This document shows, piece after piece, positions 22,553 through 24,313 of a DNA stretch of 24,313 nt. The notes under the pieces are model-generated. The model saw only the letters and a program-made list of their open reading frames with translations. It searched no databases and was not told the DNA's origin. Both the position numbers and the translations under genes were made by a program. The first letter of the stretch is position 1; each line of letters opens with the position of its first letter. Source of the stretch: an uncultured Bacilli bacterium (GTDB lineage: Bacteria; Bacillota_I; Bacilli_A; RF39; UBA660); the NCBI GenBank assembly GCA_910587535.1, contig CAJUKM010000007.1, positions 17,328-41,640 on the forward strand, written 5' to 3'.

Positions 22553-22578
22553 AAAAAAAAAAACCACAACTTGTGGTT
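22553..22578 (-). terminator. Rho-independent terminator of prsA
   Basis: On the minus strand AACCACA / TGTGGTT with an AGT loop, followed by about ten T. Placed just after the prsA stop. Confidence 0.85.
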
Positions 22579-22587
22579 CTATTTTGA

Positions 22588-23613
22588 CTAATCTTTGTCT
22601 GCTACGTTTTCTTTTTTAGCTGCGTCCATTAAGTTATTTATGTATTTGTTATAATTTTTTTCTATCTCAGAATCGACGATTTCGACTCCGTTTTTCTTTC
22701 TTAACTCAGTTATTGCAGTTATCTGTAATGTAGCATCAGCTTCTAACTTTTGGTTTATTAACGCTTTTTTGATTTCATCTTTAGCGTCTTCTAACGATTT
22801 TTTTTCTTTTTCTTCTTTTACATAGATTATTTCATAACCGTTAGTAGTTTTTACTGGAGTCTCAGTAAAATCTCCTACTTTTAAGTTATAAAGTGCTTTG
22901 TCAAATTCTTCGCTTCCGTTAGATCCTTTATTTATGAATCCTAAGCTTCCACCTTTTTCTTTTGTAGCCTCATCATCACTGTTTTCTTTAGCAAGGTCTT
23001 CAAAAGACTCTCCTTTTTTTAGTCTAGCTATCAAAGCTTTTGCTTCATTTAAGGCTTTTTCTTCAGCTTCTTTCTTTTCAGCGTCTGTCATGCTTGTTTT
23101 AACATCTGGAACTATTTGAATATGATAAGTGTCTCTATCACCGACGATTTCATCTTTATAGTATTTTTCGATTTCTTTGTCTGTGAGTTTTTCTCCTACG
23201 TAGTCGTCGATTGCCTTATTTCTCAAATAGTTAATTCTGACTGACTCTTCGAATTCTTCTAAAGTATTGTATCCGTAGTAAGTACTAATTGCACTTAATA
23301 AACTCTGCTCGTCGTATTCTCCATTTTCATTTACATAGTATTTTTTTAAAGATTCGACATAGTTTTTAGCATATTCTTTAGAGTCTTCTATTTTATCTTC
23401 GTATTCTGCTTCTAATATCTTTCTATCGATCATAGTGATCAAAATGTTCGTAGCGTAGTCGTTTTTCATTTCATTATATAGTTCGTTTACACTTATCATA
23501 GAACCATCTTCGAAAGATACGACTGCGTCCTCACCGTTACTCAATTTTGGAATCTTTCCACAGCCTGAAAGTAAAGTTACTATGGCTAACATCATTACCA
23601 ATTTCTTCTTCAT
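22588..23613 (-). CDS. prsA: Foldase lipoprotein PrsA (parvulin-type PPIase)
   Basis: A 341-residue exported lipoprotein. MKKK and a hydrophobic stretch end in LLSGC, a good lipobox. Then an alpha-helical chaperone domain (about residues 30-160, with YNEMKNDYATNILITMIDRKILE), a parvulin domain (about 160-260: DTYHIQIVPDVK, KKGESFEDLAKENSDD, GGSLGFINKG, LKVGDFTETPVKT, NGYEIIYV) and a C-terminal helical segment. It helps exported proteins fold at the membrane-wall interface. ATG 23613 is preferred because GGGAGG is 7 nt upstream; the ATG at 23619 would be only 1 nt away. The gene has its own promoter and terminator. Essential or near-essential in many Bacillota. Confidence 0.92.
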   Translation of the reverse strand: MKKKLVMMLAIVTLLSGCGKIPKLSNGEDAVVSFEDGSMISVNELYNEMKNDYATNILITMIDRKILEAEYEDKIEDSKEYAKNYVESLKKYYVNENGEYDEQSLLSAISTYYGYNTLEEFEESVRINYLRNKAIDDYVGEKLTDKEIEKYYKDEIVGDRDTYHIQIVPDVKTSMTDAEKKEAEEKALNEAKALIARLKKGESFEDLAKENSDDEATKEKGGSLGFINKGSNGSEEFDKALYNLKVGDFTETPVKTTNGYEIIYVKEEKEKKSLEDAKDEIKKALINQKLEADATLQITAITELRKKNGVEIVDSEIEKNYNKYINNLMDAAKKENVADKD

Positions 23614-23637
23614 GTTCATTCCTCCCTAACATTAAAT

Positions 23638-23666
23638 ATCATACCATTTTAAGGTATAAAAAACAA
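23638..23666 (-). promoter_or_regulatory. Promoter of prsA
   Basis: On the minus strand TTGTTT, 17 bp, TATGAT with an extended TGG directly before the -10. Confidence 0.75.
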
Positions 23667-23674
23667 GAAGTTCT

Positions 23675-23706
23675 TTAATCAGACGAAGTCAGACTTAGTC
23701 GATTAA
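23675..23706. promoter_or_regulatory. 32-bp imperfect dyad upstream of the prsA promoter
   Basis: TTAATCAGACGAAGTC and GACTTAGTCGATTAA are near-perfect inverted copies around one central base, with one mismatch and one extra base. The absence of a loop argues for a protein-binding operator rather than an RNA hairpin. It lies just upstream of the prsA -35. The remainder of 23707-23750 is AT-rich with nothing else I can name. Confidence 0.45.
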
Positions 23707-23756
23707 GTAATGAATAAATTTTTAACTTGAATTTAAAAACTTATGGATTTTTGTGA

Positions 23757-23784
23757 ACATTTAATAGTTTATTACCATAGAATA
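23757..23784 (+). promoter_or_regulatory. Possible sigma-K-type promoter of the YjcZ-like gene
   Basis: AC, 17 bp, CATAGAATA, which matches the sigma-K consensus AC-N16/17-CATANNNTA. No sigma-A promoter with both boxes is obvious here. Sigma-E has a related -10 and cannot be excluded. Confidence 0.5.
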
Positions 23785-23814
23785 CTATGAAAAGATAAAA
23801 AGGAGGGGTAATTT

Positions 23815-23916
23815 ATGAATTGTGGATCTCAAAATGCATATAACGGCGTTACTGGAGCAGCATTTATCTTAGTTTTATTCATTTTATTAGTTATTATAAT
23901 CGGTGCAGTTCTTTAA
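23815..23916 (+). CDS. YjcZ-family tiny membrane protein (sporulation-associated)
   Basis: A 33-residue protein starting MNCGSQNAYNGVTG and ending in one transmembrane helix (AAFILVLFILLVIIIGAVL). The glycine-containing start followed by F-I/A-L-V-V/L-L-F-I-L-L-I/V-I-I-G is the signature of the YjcZ tiny proteins of Bacillota, many of which are annotated as sporulation proteins; their molecular role is not known. A very strong ribosome binding site (AGGAGGGG) precedes the ATG, and the upstream promoter resembles the sigma-K type, in line with expression in the mother cell. The gene is flanked by the prsA and rpmB genes, each on the opposite strand. Too short for most ORF callers. Confidence 0.8.
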   Translation: MNCGSQNAYNGVTGAAFILVLFILLVIIIGAVL

Positions 23917-23994
23917 TCTCTAGGTAAGATTTAAAGTAATCGACCTAGCAATTAAACTTCGTTTATTCTTCTATTCTAAGGTTTAAAGCCAAAA

Positions 23995-24020
23995 TAAAAG
24001 CCGTTATTAAGCGGCTTTTT
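23995..24020. terminator. Bidirectional terminator between the YjcZ-like gene and rpmB
   Basis: AAAAGCCG / CGGCTTTT, eight-base stem with loop TTATTAAG. On the plus strand it is followed by T-rich sequence. On the minus strand the TAA stop of rpmB lies in the loop and T-rich sequence follows. Bases 23917-23994 hold nothing else except a weak CTAGGT / ACCTAG repeat. Confidence 0.8.
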
Positions 24021-24174
24021 TAAGTGTTCTATATTCTCTAACGCTCATGACGACTTTTTCACCGTTTATATTTACTTTCTGTAAGTTAACGGATTGTTTT
24101 TTCTTAGTTATATTTTCTGCATGAGATCTTGCGTTAGCAAAATTAGGTTTTTTATTAGTAATTTTAGTTGCCAT
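24007..24174 (-). CDS. rpmB: 50S ribosomal protein bL28
   Basis: A 55-residue protein of the large ribosomal subunit. The central family signature is clear: NFANARSHAENITKKKQSVN corresponds to the usual G-N-x-R/V-S-H-A-x-N-x-T-x-R block, and NLQKVNINGEKVVMSVREYR to the NLQKVRV-x-GK strand and the S-x-R segment. It begins MATKITNKKP and has no Cys, so it is the zinc-free form and is shorter than the typical 60-65 residues because both ends are trimmed. AAGGAGGG lies a few bases upstream of the ATG, and a near-perfect promoter precedes it. The stop is in the loop of a terminator. In many Bacillota rpmB lies divergent from an Asp23-type gene, as may be the case here. Confidence 0.92.
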   Translation of the reverse strand: MATKITNKKPNFANARSHAENITKKKQSVNLQKVNINGEKVVMSVREYRTLKKAA

Positions 24175-24205
24175 AATATTCCCTCCTTAAGCAAATTGCT
24201 TTTCA

Positions 24206-24234
24206 ATTATAGCATTTATGAGGGTTTATGTCAA
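24206..24234 (-). promoter_or_regulatory. Consensus sigma-A promoter of rpmB
   Basis: On the minus strand TTGACA, 17 bp, TATAAT, with an extended TGC before the -10: the ideal bacterial promoter. A short AAGCAA/TTGCTT repeat lies in the leader between transcription start and ribosome binding site. Confidence 0.9.
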
Positions 24235-24240
24235 TTTTAT

Positions 24241-24267
24241 TTGTTTAAAATTATCCGTGTCTATATT
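24241..24267 (+). promoter_or_regulatory. Possible divergent promoter at the window end
   Basis: TTGTTT, 15 bp, TATATT (or TATAAA five bases later with a 20-bp spacer). The spacing is not ideal. ATG 24273 begins only five bases beyond TATATT, without a ribosome binding site. Confidence 0.35.
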
Positions 24268-24272
24268 ATAAA

Positions 24273-24313
24273 ATGAAACCGGAATTGAGTGATGCCAGTG
24301 TAAATGAAAAAAT
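24273..24313 (+). CDS. Start of a divergent gene, cut off by the window end
   Basis: An open frame of 13 complete codons (MKPELSDASVNEK) runs to the window end. No ribosome binding site precedes it, so it would have to be a leaderless start; another ATG at 24304 in a different frame is possible. In related genomes an Asp23-family or DAK-kinase gene is often divergent from rpmB, but the visible residues do not identify it. Confidence 0.3.
   Translation, partial: MKPELSDASVNEK

Noticed and set aside
22085..22619. Two plus-strand frames of about 90 codons
   Set aside because: They are antisense to the membrane protein at 22121-22510 and cross two terminators and a promoter.
23917..23994. CTAGGT / ACCTAG inverted repeat after the YjcZ-like gene
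   Set aside because: Only six bases per arm with a long loop; a much better terminator lies directly downstream.
24094..24276. 60-codon plus-strand frame
   Set aside because: Antisense to bL28 and its promoter; no ribosome binding site.
1..24313. CRISPR arrays, tRNA, rRNA, insertion sequences, prophage genes
   Set aside because: No regularly spaced repeats, cloverleaf-type sequences, transposase motifs or phage modules were seen on either strand.

Overview
The window is AT-rich, uses TGA as a stop with the standard code, has AGGAGG-type ribosome binding sites and consensus TTGACA/TATAAT promoters, and carries tsaE-tsaB-rimI-tsaD, recX, prsA, rpmB and a CIRCE-controlled hsp20. This points to a low-GC Bacillota, most likely class Bacilli in the Erysipelotrichia/RF39 neighbourhood (inference; no marker here fixes the genus). 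A tiny YjcZ-like protein behind a promoter of mother-cell sigma type suggests a sporulating lineage.

Region 1 (1-1391) holds a broken CYTH-domain gene with two frameshifts and an intact CmpB-type membrane protein. Region 2 (1456-14900) is a surface-glycan locus. It starts with an O-antigen ligase/polymerase-like protein. A long co-directional unit (2939-12307) follows, with an ABC-2 exporter permease and ATPase, three cytoplasmic GT-B glycosyltransferases, two large GT-C-like membrane glycosyltransferases and a UDP-GlcNAc 2-epimerase, and it ends at a strong terminator. A separately transcribed gtrA comes next, then a third glycosyltransferase paralog coupled to a sugar-1-phosphate nucleotidylyltransferase. 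Together these could make nucleotide sugars, assemble a lipid-linked polymer in the cytoplasm, export it by ABC transporter and decorate or ligate it outside. The locus lacks a recognisable GtrB, WecC and RmlBCD.

Region 3 (14960-16080) has a cyclophilin lipoprotein and an hsp20 gene under a CIRCE operator. Region 4 (16081-16329) has no clear gene but shows a three-hairpin, terminator-ended RNA candidate and the tsaE promoter. Region 5 (16330-18837) makes the tRNA t6A machinery (TsaE, TsaB, TsaD) plus a RimI-like acetyltransferase. Region 6 (18884-21252) appears to be one unit: a membrane-anchored protein of unknown function, a ZIP metal transporter, an SDR-type protein with a degenerate active site and a 53-residue membrane protein. 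Region 7 has recX facing a two-gene minus-strand block (a small membrane protein and prsA, each with its own promoter), then the YjcZ-like gene, a very short bL28 gene on the minus strand, and the first codons of a divergent gene running off the end.

Most likely worth a second look: two to three candidate leaderless genes, the unassigned structured RNA at 16115-16232, the triplicated glycosyltransferase family with GtrII/GtrA but no GtrB, the sigma-K-like promoter of the YjcZ gene, and a 32-bp dyad upstream of prsA. I saw no CRISPR array, tRNA, rRNA, insertion sequence or phage gene.
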